Assembly: GCA_002633025.1 (NCBI GenBank)
Contig: NMRB01000337.1
Location: forward strand, 355,503 to 419,502
DNA length: 64,000 bases
Reading direction: 5' to 3'
Origin: Notospermus geniculatus
Lineage: Eukaryota; Nemertea; Pilidiophora; Heteronemertea; Lineidae
Both the position numbers and the translations under genes were made by a program. Position 1 is the first letter of the stretch, and each line of letters starts with the position of its first letter. Positions 11,101 through 23,100 of the stretch are shown in pieces. The notes beneath the pieces were generated by a model that saw nothing but the letters and a program-made list of their open reading frames with translations, had not been told where the DNA came from and made no database searches.

Positions 11101-14100
11101 CTCGGGAAGTTGCAGCCAACTTCACCTTCTGCGCTTACCATGATAATTCTGAGCACATCGGGAAAGGCGAGACAGGGTATATTGACGAGGCCGCAGCAAG
11201 CCTCTCGATGATTATAAAGGATAAATTAGGGATAGTTCAGCCAGACCGGAAGACAATCAAGTGTGATGTCAAGAACAATAAGTGCTACAGCCTGTGGCAG
11301 ACAGACCCTGGGACTAACATTGATGTCATAGTGAAACAAGGTATGTCCAATCCTTTTAATTTGTTATGGGGGGTGGGTCCAGCTCCTCAAAAGTACATTA
11401 TGTATGTTTTCACTATGATTTTGAGTGTATTGTATTCGCTTTCAGATTGGACGCCAACTTTGCGCAGTACCATTACAGTGTTCTCCACACCAGTTATATA
11501 AAGGGCGGCGCACCCCTCTTAAAAATACTGACGGCAAAATCCGCCCCTCTTAAAAACGGCCCGCCCCTCTTAAAAATTCGTCCTCCCTAATATTTATGGT
11601 TTAGATCGCTCAATTAAATGCATCTCAGATGCTCAGAAAATGCATCTCAGAGCACCTGCCTCAGTGTTGTTTATGTAATGGACCATCCAAGTTTTTTAAT
11701 TCCAAATTGTTTTCGTGGCCCAGTTCATTTGAGTAAGATATGAAGTAACATAACTGTGACGTTGCCTCTTGTGAATTGTCTGGGTCAGACGGACTTTCCA
11801 CTTACAGTATCCTGTCTATCTGTGGTGATTGACCTACAAAATTATTCAATATTTAATTCGTCTGTCTGTGTCGAATTAAATAATACCTCTAAAACTGCAA
11901 GCAAACCTGCATATTTTTTAGTTACAACCTGTCGTGCCTGTAGCTCTGATGTCTCATTCCTGCAGACCCAGGCATCCTGGTGTCTACATCATTGCCAATG
12001 CGTTGACTATTGATCCTGTAAAATACATAGGAGCGAGCTGTATCCAGAGTGACTCAGGCAGTGTGTGTGTGCCTCTCCTGAGCCAAGATGCATCGTGATG
12101 CTCGCTATAGTGTAGAGTATATTTCATATTGCTCGGAGTCGTGCGATTTAATAATCTGTTCATTTCATAGAAAGGATTCATCATCGTCATCTCTGACTCT
12201 GAAGCGAGCATCGCACAAATCGAATGTTTGTGAGGTTGTCTCAGTGAGATCATGAGATGAATTGAATTCACTGAGGATGCCTTCATACATGTAGCTGAGT
12301 GGTCATCACGTCCACTTAGCAATAGCAAGCAGCGGGTCGCAGGTTCGAATCTCAGGCCATATGGGATATTATCAGCGTTGGCTCTTCAGTTTTGTCACAT
12401 GGGACACAGTACACGTAGTACCTTGTATCTCGTGCCTTTGCAACGGCAAGTACCGGTAAAAGACCCTATCCAAGTGAAGAACACGAGTAGCTTGAGATGG
12501 CCTCTTCCGTACTTACCAGGGCCAATAATCTGTACTGTATTACTGTAACAGGTGGCATCTTTTTTGTTACGATCGACAACAAAGTACATTGTAAAAAACA
12601 CACTGAATTCCATTCAGTTTCCTCAACTCAACCCCATTTGTTCACAGACTAGTTAGTTGTTGGCAAAAAACCATCATTTTGTGTGGCTGGTAGATCGAGA
12701 TAAACATGGCGTTGCATAGAAATGAGGCCAGAGTAAAAAAAAACACAGGTTGATTTATAATGTATGTGCTTATGGGGGATACATGATGCGTAGTTAGAAT
12801 GTGGTAGACTTTACGTGATTGTCATGATGTGTGGATGATAATAACCTATTTGTTATCATTCCTTGTTGACCTAAAAGGTGTTTCAGTGCAGTCAAGATTT
12901 TAGGAAGGCCTGCACTGAAATGGTTCTTAACACATTATGTCCGGATCGGTGAGGGTCATGTAATATATGAGCAACATTCAGGGATCAATGTTCATATTCT
13001 GAAAAAGCAGATTTTGGTCGAACAGGCCAAACAATCAAGTCGCACACAATACAAAATGCATTAGAACATCAATTTGTTTGGTCGCACAGAGCAAAATCCA
13101 GGTCGCATTTTAGACCAAATGGTCATGAACTTTGAACCCTGAACATGAGGACAATGTACATGTAACAATGTAACGTCCCTTTACAGACCCCTCTTTGCTG
13201 GACACCTCTCTATTCAGGACAACAAAGTTTAGTCCTGCATTGGCCAGTTCCGTTCAGTCTCACCACTACAGTAACCACAGATCTCTATCTATATGGCTGT
13301 AGGTAGCAATGGAAGAGCAAATGCCCCTGAGAGTTCTGGCATTGCCGGGGTCAGCTTCTTCTGTTGGTGATGGTCGGCATTGCTGACCTGACTTCAAACT
13401 AGGGTGTTGATATCTTCGAATCAAAGTCCTGACAGTACTGACACTTTTGATATGATTATGTTGGAGGAGCTAGATCCCAGTGGCAAAGTCAGGTCTCTGT
13501 GATCATACAATACAACTACGATTTTGATGTACATCCATCCTCCGGCAAGGGTTTTACCTTCCTCTTCATCTACTCGCACAAACTTTGTGTGCGAATGTAT
13601 GTACGTATGAAGAGGAACGGAACCAAAGACCTGCTGTTGGAGGGTGGTGTATACAGATTTTAGGCTCGAATCCAGTTGAATGTAGTCCTATGTCATTTCA
13701 GGCTGTTGGGATCACTCTGACCCATACTATTGCGACAAAGATGCATGCATGAATGACCGACGCCCGATGCGGAATAGTACGAAATTCTGTTGCTGTGCCG
13801 GTGATATGTGTAATACCAACTTTACCGATATCTATGTCCCATCTGCTGATGACGCCTCTGCTCCTCAGATGACCCCAGGCACGAGCACGTGTACGTATCT
13901 TCAATTGCCGCGGTTTATGCGCAAATTTGGTGTTTTCATCAGGTCGAGACCGATGATCGAACCCCGAGGTTATCTGGACCGGGGTTCCTGAAGCTCGCTC
14001 CCAATGTCACTGACAGAGATGAGCGAGCGCTCAGAACTCCTGATAATAAAAGGATGGACTGGAGATTGACCACAAACATCACGAAAACATATCGGTTTGC

Positions 14101-17100
14101 CAAAAGAAATACACAGATTCTATCTATAGACCATTCTCTAATTAGCAGATCTGCGCACTTCCGCCGAAATCTAAACCAGAACCTTGATCTGAAACCGGCT
14201 GATGTGACGCCATCCATGATTCAGCAATGGTCGAGTCTGACGCAACGTCTTCGACGTCACTGTCATGGGGTTGTCTGCGTTACGTCATTCAGTTTCAGAC
14301 CGAGGATGTGGTTGAGATTTCGGCAGAAGTGCGCAGATCTTTGTCGTTTACGTCAATTTGAGAACAGTCTATTCAGTGCATTCTTCCCCTCGCTTTCTTT
14401 CTTATTCTGAGATTAGCCGTCTTGAAACCAAAATCACCTGCGGTCATCGGAGCCTCGGGTTTTACATTTGTTCCTCGTAACAAGATATGACATCAAAGGA
14501 TTCTGAGGCGGGTGACATTTGTGTGAGGTGACTTAGAAAGATTAACGATACTGACATATCTCAGCCNGTGGCAGCACCCGTGATCGTTAGACTGGTTCCC
14601 GGTCCGATGCAACTCACTCACGATATTCACGTCAGTACATATCACCGACAATAGGTGGCAGCACCGCAGGCGTCCGTGGATAGAGAACCAGTGAGTGAGT
14701 GTTTACAACTTCGGCGTCTAACTCCTTTAACACATTATGTCCGGATAGGTGAGGGTCATAATATATGAGCAACATTCAGGGATCAATGTTCATATTCTGA
14801 AAAAGCAGATTTTGGTCGAACAGGCCAAAAAATCAAGTCGCACACAATACAAAATGCATTAGAACATCAATTTGTTTGGTCGCACACAGCAAAATCCAGG
14901 TCGCATTTTAGACCAAATGGTCATGAACTTTGAACCCTGAACATGAGGATGTACATGTAACAATGTAACGTCCCTTTACAGACCCCTCTTTGCTGGACAC
15001 CTCTCTATTCAGGACACCAAAGTTCAGTCCTGAATTGGGCAGTTCCGTTCAGTCTCACCACAGTCATGACAGTACTGTAACCACAGTCTCTATCTATCTA
15101 TCAATCTCTATGGCTGTAGGTAGCATAGGGATGGAAGGGCAAATGCCCCAGGGAGTTCTGGCATTGCCGGGGTCAGCTTCTCCTGTTGGTGATGGTCGGC
15201 ATTGCTGACCTGACCTCAAACTAGGGTGTTGATATTCCCCCAAATTAACGACGTTTAACGTCGGAGCCCAAATTAAGGGCACCCAAATTTGAGTCTTGTT
15301 TTATATTTAAATGGGAATCTCAGATGCCTAGAAATGGCGTCTTTTATCCTCTATTTTCAAAAAAATTTCTAATGAAGGGGGAACCCCCCCTCGCACTCCC
15401 CCCGATCGCGCCTTTGGCGCTCTGATGGGGCCTTTGACCGAATACCACCGTAAACAGAAATAGCCCAAATTTAGGGAATATAAAGGCCTGTGATATCTTC
15501 GAATCAAAGTCCTGACAGTACTGACACTTTTGATATGATAATGTTGGAGGAGCTAGATCCCAGTGGCAAAGTCAGGTCTCTGTGATCATACAATACAACT
15601 ACGATTTTGATGTACATCAATCCTCCAGCAAGGGTTTTACCTCTACTCGCACAAACTTTGTGTGCGAATGTATGTACCGGTATGTATGAAGAGGAACGGA
15701 ACCAAAGACCTGCTGTTGGAGGGTGGTGTTTTCAGATTTTAGGCTCGAATCCAGTTGAATGTAGTCCTATGTCATTTCAGGCTGTTGGGATCACTCTGAC
15801 CCATACTATTGCGACAAAGATGCATGCATGAATGACCGACGCCCGATGCGGAATAGTACGAAATTCTGTTGCTGTGCTGGTGATATGTGTAATACCAACT
15901 TTACTGATATCTATGTCCCATCTGCTGATGACGCCTCTGTTCCTCAGATGACCCCAGGCACGAGCACGTGTACGTATCCTCAATTGCCGCGGTTTATGTG
16001 CAAATTTGGTGTTTTCATCAGGCCGAGGCCGATGATCGAACCCCGAGGTTATCTGGACCGGGGTTCCTGAAGCTCACTCCCAATGTCACTGACAGAGATG
16101 AGCGAGCGCTCAGAACTCCTGATAATAAAAGGATGGACTGGAGATTGACCACAAACATCACGAAAACATATCGGTACCGTATGCCAAAAGAAAATACACA
16201 GATTCTAGCTATAGACCATTCTCTAATTGGCAGATCTGTGCACTTCCGCTGAAATCTAAACCAGAACCGGCTGATGTGACGCCATCCATGATTCAGCAAT
16301 GGTCGAGTCTGACGCAACGTCTTCGACGTCACTGTCGTGGGGTTGTCTGCGTTACGTCATTCAGTTTCAGACCGAGGTTATAGTTGAGATTTCGGCAGAA
16401 GTGCGCAGATCTTTGTCGTTTACGTCAATTTGAGAACGGTCTATTCAGTGCATTCTTCCCCTCGCTTTCTTTCTTATTCTGAGATTAGCCGTCTTGAAAC
16501 CAAAATCACCTGCGGTCATCGGAGCCTCGGGTTTTACATTTGTTCCTCGTAACAAGATATGACATCAAAGGATTCTGAGGCGGGTGACATTTGTGTGAGG
16601 TGACTTAGAAAGATTAACGATACTGACATATCTCAGCCATTTTCTCTGCTCTATTGATTGGCTGTGGGTGGTTTCCTTGGCACCAATTATCTGGCGTTAG
16701 CTTTGGTGTTGTGTTGAAGGACTCGGTGGTTGGAAGGCAGTCCATTTGTCCAGACCATCGGAAATACCGGGGAATACCGGTACCCAGGACAAGTTGTCTC
16801 TTCTTGCCTTTCATCACTGAATAGTGTCCGTTAACCCTTTAGGCCCTATAACGCTGGCTGCTTTGAAAATCCTATGACGGCTGCCGATGTTCTATATTTT
16901 CCGCCATATGATGACTCAGACATTGTGTAGACTGGCACTGGCCGGTCTAGGATTTCGTTAGCGGTTGTCTGTGGCTGTTCTGGCTTTGGTTGATAGTAAA
17001 CATTGGATGTATGAATTACAAGATATTTGCTGAAAACCTCTCGGGTTCACAGAACATACATAACAAAAAGTCTCGGGCCTAAAGGGTTAAATTGAGTTGC

Positions 17101-20100
17101 AGGAACATTATGTTTGAAGAATATTCTTAATCCTGCCATCCTTCAGCTAATTATGCAAATTTTTAACTGATTTCAGATCCCAACTATCGCCAGAATACGA
17201 TTATAATTGCCCTCTCCTCGGTCATTAGTGTGGCGATCATCAGCGCCCTCAGTTTCCTTATCTACCGACTCTGGATCAGTTCCCAAAAGCCATCGCCAGA
17301 CTCCTTGCATCTCGTTGAGGCGCCCCCTAGTCCAAGCTACGAACTAGACCAGCTGAAGTTAGACTCGTTGATTCAGAAAGGCCGCTACGGAGAGATCTGG
17401 AAGGGGCAGTTGAATGACAAGGATGTGGCTGTGAAAATATTCAGTGCTGTCCAACGTTCGTATTTCATTAACGAACGAGACATTTATTTGTTGCCATATA
17501 TGGACCACGATAGTCTGTTGAAATTCTATGGTGCACAAGATCGTGTTCTGCCAGATGGCGCTGTGCAGTATATGATTGTTATACAGCTCTGCCCGGAGGG
17601 CTCTCTGATCGACTACCTAAAGCATAATACCCTTGACTGGTTGGTATTATGTCGGATGTGTCATTCAATTGCAAGCGGTCTGGCGCATTTACATACGGAC
17701 ATAAAAAAATCAGGTAAGCTTTCTCTCCCTTATTAAATGTTCAGCATCTTGCCGTCTCTGAAACCTTACCTTAACCAGATCCAAGCGCAAAGGAAATTTC
17801 GTTAAGAAATTCACTTTAGTAATCTGACACACATGCGGTTCATCTCCGATTTCTTGATTTATAAAACGCTCAGATGAATCACCAAATGAAACAAACATGT
17901 TCTCCTGTAGTTTTCATAAAGTACATTTCAGATGGAGATATTTTTTTCTTGGAAAAGTTGTCACTGGTGTATATCAAGTTTTGAGTCAGTTGCTGTCTTC
18001 AATTTAGAATTTAGAAAAGGAAGACAGTGAAATACGACTCGAAGTGAATTTTGTTCGTTTCCAGATAAACTAAAGCCTGTCGTGGCGCACCGCGATTTCA
18101 ACACCAGGAATATCTTAGTCAAACCTGATCTCACCTGCGTGATCTGCGACTTTGGATTCGCGATGAAGCTCTCGGGGACGAGGTTGTATCGTGGACAGGA
18201 TGAGGAGCAGGTCTCGCTCATTGATGTAAGTATAGGGGGCGCCTTGGATGAAATTACTGCTCTTGGGTTTTGAGTATCATGAGTGCCTTGATCTGTTCGA
18301 AGGCAGTTCTTTGGAGTAACCCTTGCGACCGAGGGTCATCTGAATTCATGGGAGAAACTGGTTACCACAAATGATTGTATGACTTTCTAAGCCTTCATTT
18401 AGCCATCAGGGTTTCCGCCAGACAAAAAAATGAGGGTACGGACCAAAATTTTATTTTGTAAAAAAAAATGAAAAATTTTTTTCGTTGATTTTTTAAAAGG
18501 TTTTAAACGATGTTTGGTGCCATTTTAGGCGTATTTTGAAGCATAAAATCCCCGCGCCGATCATGCCGGTTGTTTGGTTTCATCCGGCATGTCATGGAAA
18601 AATGGTTACCCAACGTTTTTGAGGGTACGGATCCGTACCCTGAAAAAATGTAAGGGTACGGAATTTTACCCTCTGGCGGAAACCCTGGCCATGTTGAGCA
18701 AAGGTCTATTTCCTTTGTAGGTTGGGACGTTACGGTATATGGCCCCCGAGGTCCTTGATGGTGCTGTGAACCTACGTGATTGTGAATCATCTCTGAAACA
18801 AATCGACATTTATGCCTTAGGTCTTGTTATCTGGGAGATAGCCAGCCGGTGCACAGATCTATATCAAGGTCGGTCCTTTTATTAGAGATTCCTATTAATG
18901 TTAATGTATGCTTTTCGTATGAAATAATAACAGGTTTCTAAGGTGAAAGACATACATGTAGCTTCCTACCGGACTCAAACCCACAGACCCTTGCATAAGG
19001 CATCAATTGCCAGCACTCAGGGGCAGCACACCTTAACCACTAGGCCAAATCCACATCTTTAGCTTTTCGTATGCTGCTTTCCACTTCTGTACAGTCTCAA
19101 CGTGCTTAACATTATTACCCTAGTCTCTCCTGAAACCTTTCCGAGGAACTCAAGGAGCAGCTCATTCAGTGCATCACTTGATCCTGTTGGACTTGTTGAG
19201 AGTACAGATTGGCGACTCGGCCAGGTATCGAAACAGTGGCATCTCGGTCACATGTCCGACACTTTGACCCTTGTACCATGCAAGGATTGGCTCTTGATTC
19301 AACATTCAAAACATATACATGTACAGTGGAACCTCCCTTAGGCGAGACTTTTTTTATACCTTGGTTAGCGTGCCCGCCGCTCCGTGAATTCCCGAAAAAA
19401 AAATAAAAATAAAATTTTATTTTCGGCCATTTAGCGTGCCCGCCGCACTCGAAATCGCTGAAAATCGGAATTAAAAAAAAATTTTTTCTTTATTTTTTTC
19501 CCGCCCGCCGCCGTCATGGCCGTGGATGCAAAACTGTGCAGAAGAGGGCAAATACTTCTGCAAGCTGAGGAACGCTAGGGAGGATTACAACATCCTCCAT
19601 CAGAATACTACACAACCTGCACAATGCCAAACAAGCATACTGGCAAATCAATGTCAATGATTTGGGGTAATAAGTTGGAGGCAAGGTTACTTTATTTTGA
19701 AATAAACTTTTATTTTTATTTTTCCCTCCTTTCTGCTGCTCCTAGAGAAGGTTTCTGTGAAAGCTGAAAATAAAATTTTATTTTTATTTTTTTTCCGACC
19801 GCCTATGGATGTCCTTGGATAAAAAAGCACGCTAACCAAGGTATAAAAAAAGTCTCGCCTNACACATGCGGTTCATGTCCGATTTCTTGATTTATTAAAT
19901 GCTCAGATGAATCACCAAATGAAACAAACATGTTCTCCTGTAGTTTTCATAAAGTACATTTCAGATGGAGATATTTTTTTGTGGAAAAGTGTATCAAGTT
20001 TTGAGTCAGTTGCTGTCTTCAATTTAGAATTTAGAAAAGGAAGACAATGAAATATGACTCAGAGTGAATTTTGTTCGTTTCCAGATAAACTAAAGCCTGT

Positions 20101-23100
20101 CGTGGCACACCGCGATTTCAACACCAGGAATATCTTAGTCAAACCTGATCTCACCTGCGTGATCTGCGACTTTGGATTCGCGATGAAGCTCTCGGGGACG
20201 AGGTTGTATCGTGGACAGGATGAGGAGCAGGTCTCACTCATTGATGTAAGTATAGGGGGCGCCTTGGATGAAATTACTGCTCTTGGGTTTTGAGTATCAT
20301 GAGTGCCTTGAGCTGTTCGAAGGCAGTTCTTTGGAGTAACCCTTGCGACTGAGGGTCATCGGAATTCATGGCAGAAACTGGTGATTGTGTGACTTTCTAA
20401 GCCTTCATTTAGCCATGTTGAGCAAAGGTCTATTTCCTTTGTAGGTTGGGACGTTACGCTATATGGCCCCCGAGGTCCTTGATGGTGCTGTGAACCTACG
20501 TGATTGTGAATCATCTCTGAAACAAATCGACATTTATGCCTTAGGTCTTGTTATCTGGGAGATAGCCAGCCGGTGCACAGATCTATATCAAGGTCGGTCC
20601 TTTTATTAGAGATTTCTATTAATGTTAATGTATGCTTTTCGTATGAAATAATAACAGGTTTCTAAGGTGAAAGACATACATGTAGCTTCCTACCGGACTC
20701 AAACCCACAGACCCTTGCATAAGGCATCAATTGCCAGCACTCAGGGGCAGCACGCCTTAACCACTAGGCCTAATCCCCATCTTCAGCTTTTCATATGGTG
20801 CTTTCCACTTTTGTGCAGTCTCAATGCACTTAACATTATTACCCTAGTCTCTCCTGAAACCTTTCTGAGGAACTCAAGGAGCAGCTCATTCAGTGCATCA
20901 CTTGATCATTTCAAACTGATTGAGAGTACAGATTGGCAATTCGGCCAGGTATCGAAACATTGGCCTCTTGGTCACGTGTCCAACACTTTGACCCTTGTAC
21001 CACTGCAAGGATTGGCTCTTGATTCAACATTCAAAACATATACAGTGGAACCTCCCTTAGTGGACACCTCTCTATTAAGGACACCAAAGTTCAGTCCCAA
21101 ATTGACCGTTTCTATTCATTTTGACCTCTGTAGTCAGGACACCTCTCAGTGAGGAGGTCGCCTAATTTTTTCTACCATTTGATGGCGCTGCGACCGTATC
21201 CACTTTTCCACTGTGACGTCGTACGGAACGTCAACGTCACACTGCTGTGACGTTGTGGCTTCATGCTCGCACCTCACATTGCCACGGAGATTACGTCCTC
21301 AAGACAATGAAAAGGCCTGATACGGTCGCAGCGACATCTTTCCGTGGAGAAAAGGCGACCTCCTCATTAAGGACAGCATTTGTCAGTCCCAGAGGTGTCC
21401 TTAATAGAGAGGTTCCACTGTACCATCTTATGCCATGATATATTACATAGCAACTGTATGATTATATTTTGTTTACTAGGTATGCCAGTACCCGAGCACG
21501 CACTGCCTTTCCATCACGAGTTGGGAGCACATCCAAGTCTAGAACAAATGCAGCTTATGGTGTCGAGGAAAAAGATGCGGCCAATTTTCCCTGACGTATG
21601 GAAAGATACTCACCAGGTATTTCTCTTTATATCACATAGGTGGCAGCATTGTTGTTACATTTCAATACACATTTTGTAATCTTGTGATCGTGACGTTGCT
21701 GGAGAACTCGATGACAGGAGGGCCTGTAGGAAGGTTTTCACTAGAGAGCTGTCTCTTGCAACAGTTTAGAAGCCGGTCACCTCAGTGCTCAACAGAGGAG
21801 TGCAGATGAGAACAAGAGCAACGCAGAGCATGGCATATACCTCGACATAATGTCGGGGGCATAGAAAGCCTCTCATTAGATGCCCCAGGAAAGGTATCAT
21901 CAGATCCTCAATGGTTCGATGTTTTTTGTTTGCAGGCCATCCGGGCACTCAAAGAAACTATTGAAGAATGCTGGGATCAGGACGCAGAGGCCCGTTTGAC
22001 AGCCATGTGCGTCGAGGAGCGAATTCTGGAGATGACGAACTTGTGGGAAGCAGTGAAATATAAAGGTGAGTACCGGTATCTAGTCAGTATCCCGGCGTTA
22101 TCGCCATCAAAATTTAATGCATGATGAACGTTGTGAAGTTTTCTGGATTGTGTGGGGCTTGGCCAAAAGGCCAATGGCAATACTGAATCTACAAGGAACT
22201 GTCAAGTTGAGGACTGAAAAAGAAGTTAACATAGGCTTTCCTGGCTGAAAGTAAGGCTATTTTGCATGTTGGGCCATTGAAAAAGGCTCAGTTCAAAGAG
22301 GTTGTGCACTGCAATGGATTGTGCCAGTCCAGGTGAACTGGGCTCTTTGTGATCTTCATATAAGAAGAAATGGACAATTGTTACTGTGTTTTCTTCTACA
22401 GGTGTGACGCCAACTATTCTCCAGACCGGGATGCTCCCTGACTCCTTGATCATGCAGCGTAATGTTACTACTAGTCAGATATCGCCCGCTAGTCAGGCAC
22501 AGGAGGTCCGCAGCGAGTCAGTGACGGATAAAAACGGCAACCTCGCCCCCACAGAACAATCTAGAATGCTCCCTCATGTCGATGAATATGTTTCATCTTC
22601 GTATCAGCCGTACCACCGTTTTCATAACACGGCTGATCAAAGCGTTTCCACGTCGACGACCGATACGACCTTGACAATGTCACCCTCGGAGCCTGAAGTT
22701 TACTCCAAGGCGACGCGGAATATCTCGTACGCGAGGTCAAACCGCATGAATCAACCGCTTCAGCCGCACCAGGGTCGGAATCCGACGGTCGAACGTAACA
22801 CGCATAAGAAAAGTGATGAGGAATTTAAGATAAAGGGGAATACACTCGTCGAGGGGGGCGTGTCTTTATCCTCGAGTTCACACTCTTTGGATCACATTTT
22901 TGACACACATTCGGATAACGTGGACTCGTCACTTGTTCAAAATGAAATTTTGAATCAGGGCAGACCAAATCATCCTATACCTTATGTTGTAAATAGGGTA
23001 AATGCTGAGCCCATGGTGGTACGCCCGAAGCAGGCGAACGTACCGGGGAACGGGCAGACCCATAGACAAGGCTCGTCGTCGTCGAAGCCGCTATCAAAAA

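Larger units (their letters stand above)
14727..16638. repeat. Duplicate block, BMPR2 exon 3 region, copy B
   Basis: Allelic-looking repeat of 12927-14566 containing the duplicate exon 15781-15969 ([11 protein letters not shown]...). The encoded ectodomain differs from copy A by a single substitution (Ala to Val near the exon end). It continues seamlessly into the transmembrane exon region, so copy B is the one attached to the downstream gene. Confidence 0.85.
17829..19340. repeat. Duplicate block, BMPR2 kinase exons, copy A
   Basis: Matches 19862-21059, including the exons 18065-18225 and 18721-18868 and a downstream SINE. Copy A contains a 271-bp foldback insertion at 18417-18687 that copy B lacks. 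It ends where sequence switches into a palindromic element followed by a single N. Confidence 0.85.

Noticed and set aside
13939-14410. Open frames of 92-173 codons around the BMPR2 exon 3 downstream intron (and copies near 16 kb, 32.3 kb, 50.8 kb)
   Set aside because: They run through a MITE present in several places; the similarity among them reflects the element and is not evidence of a protein family.
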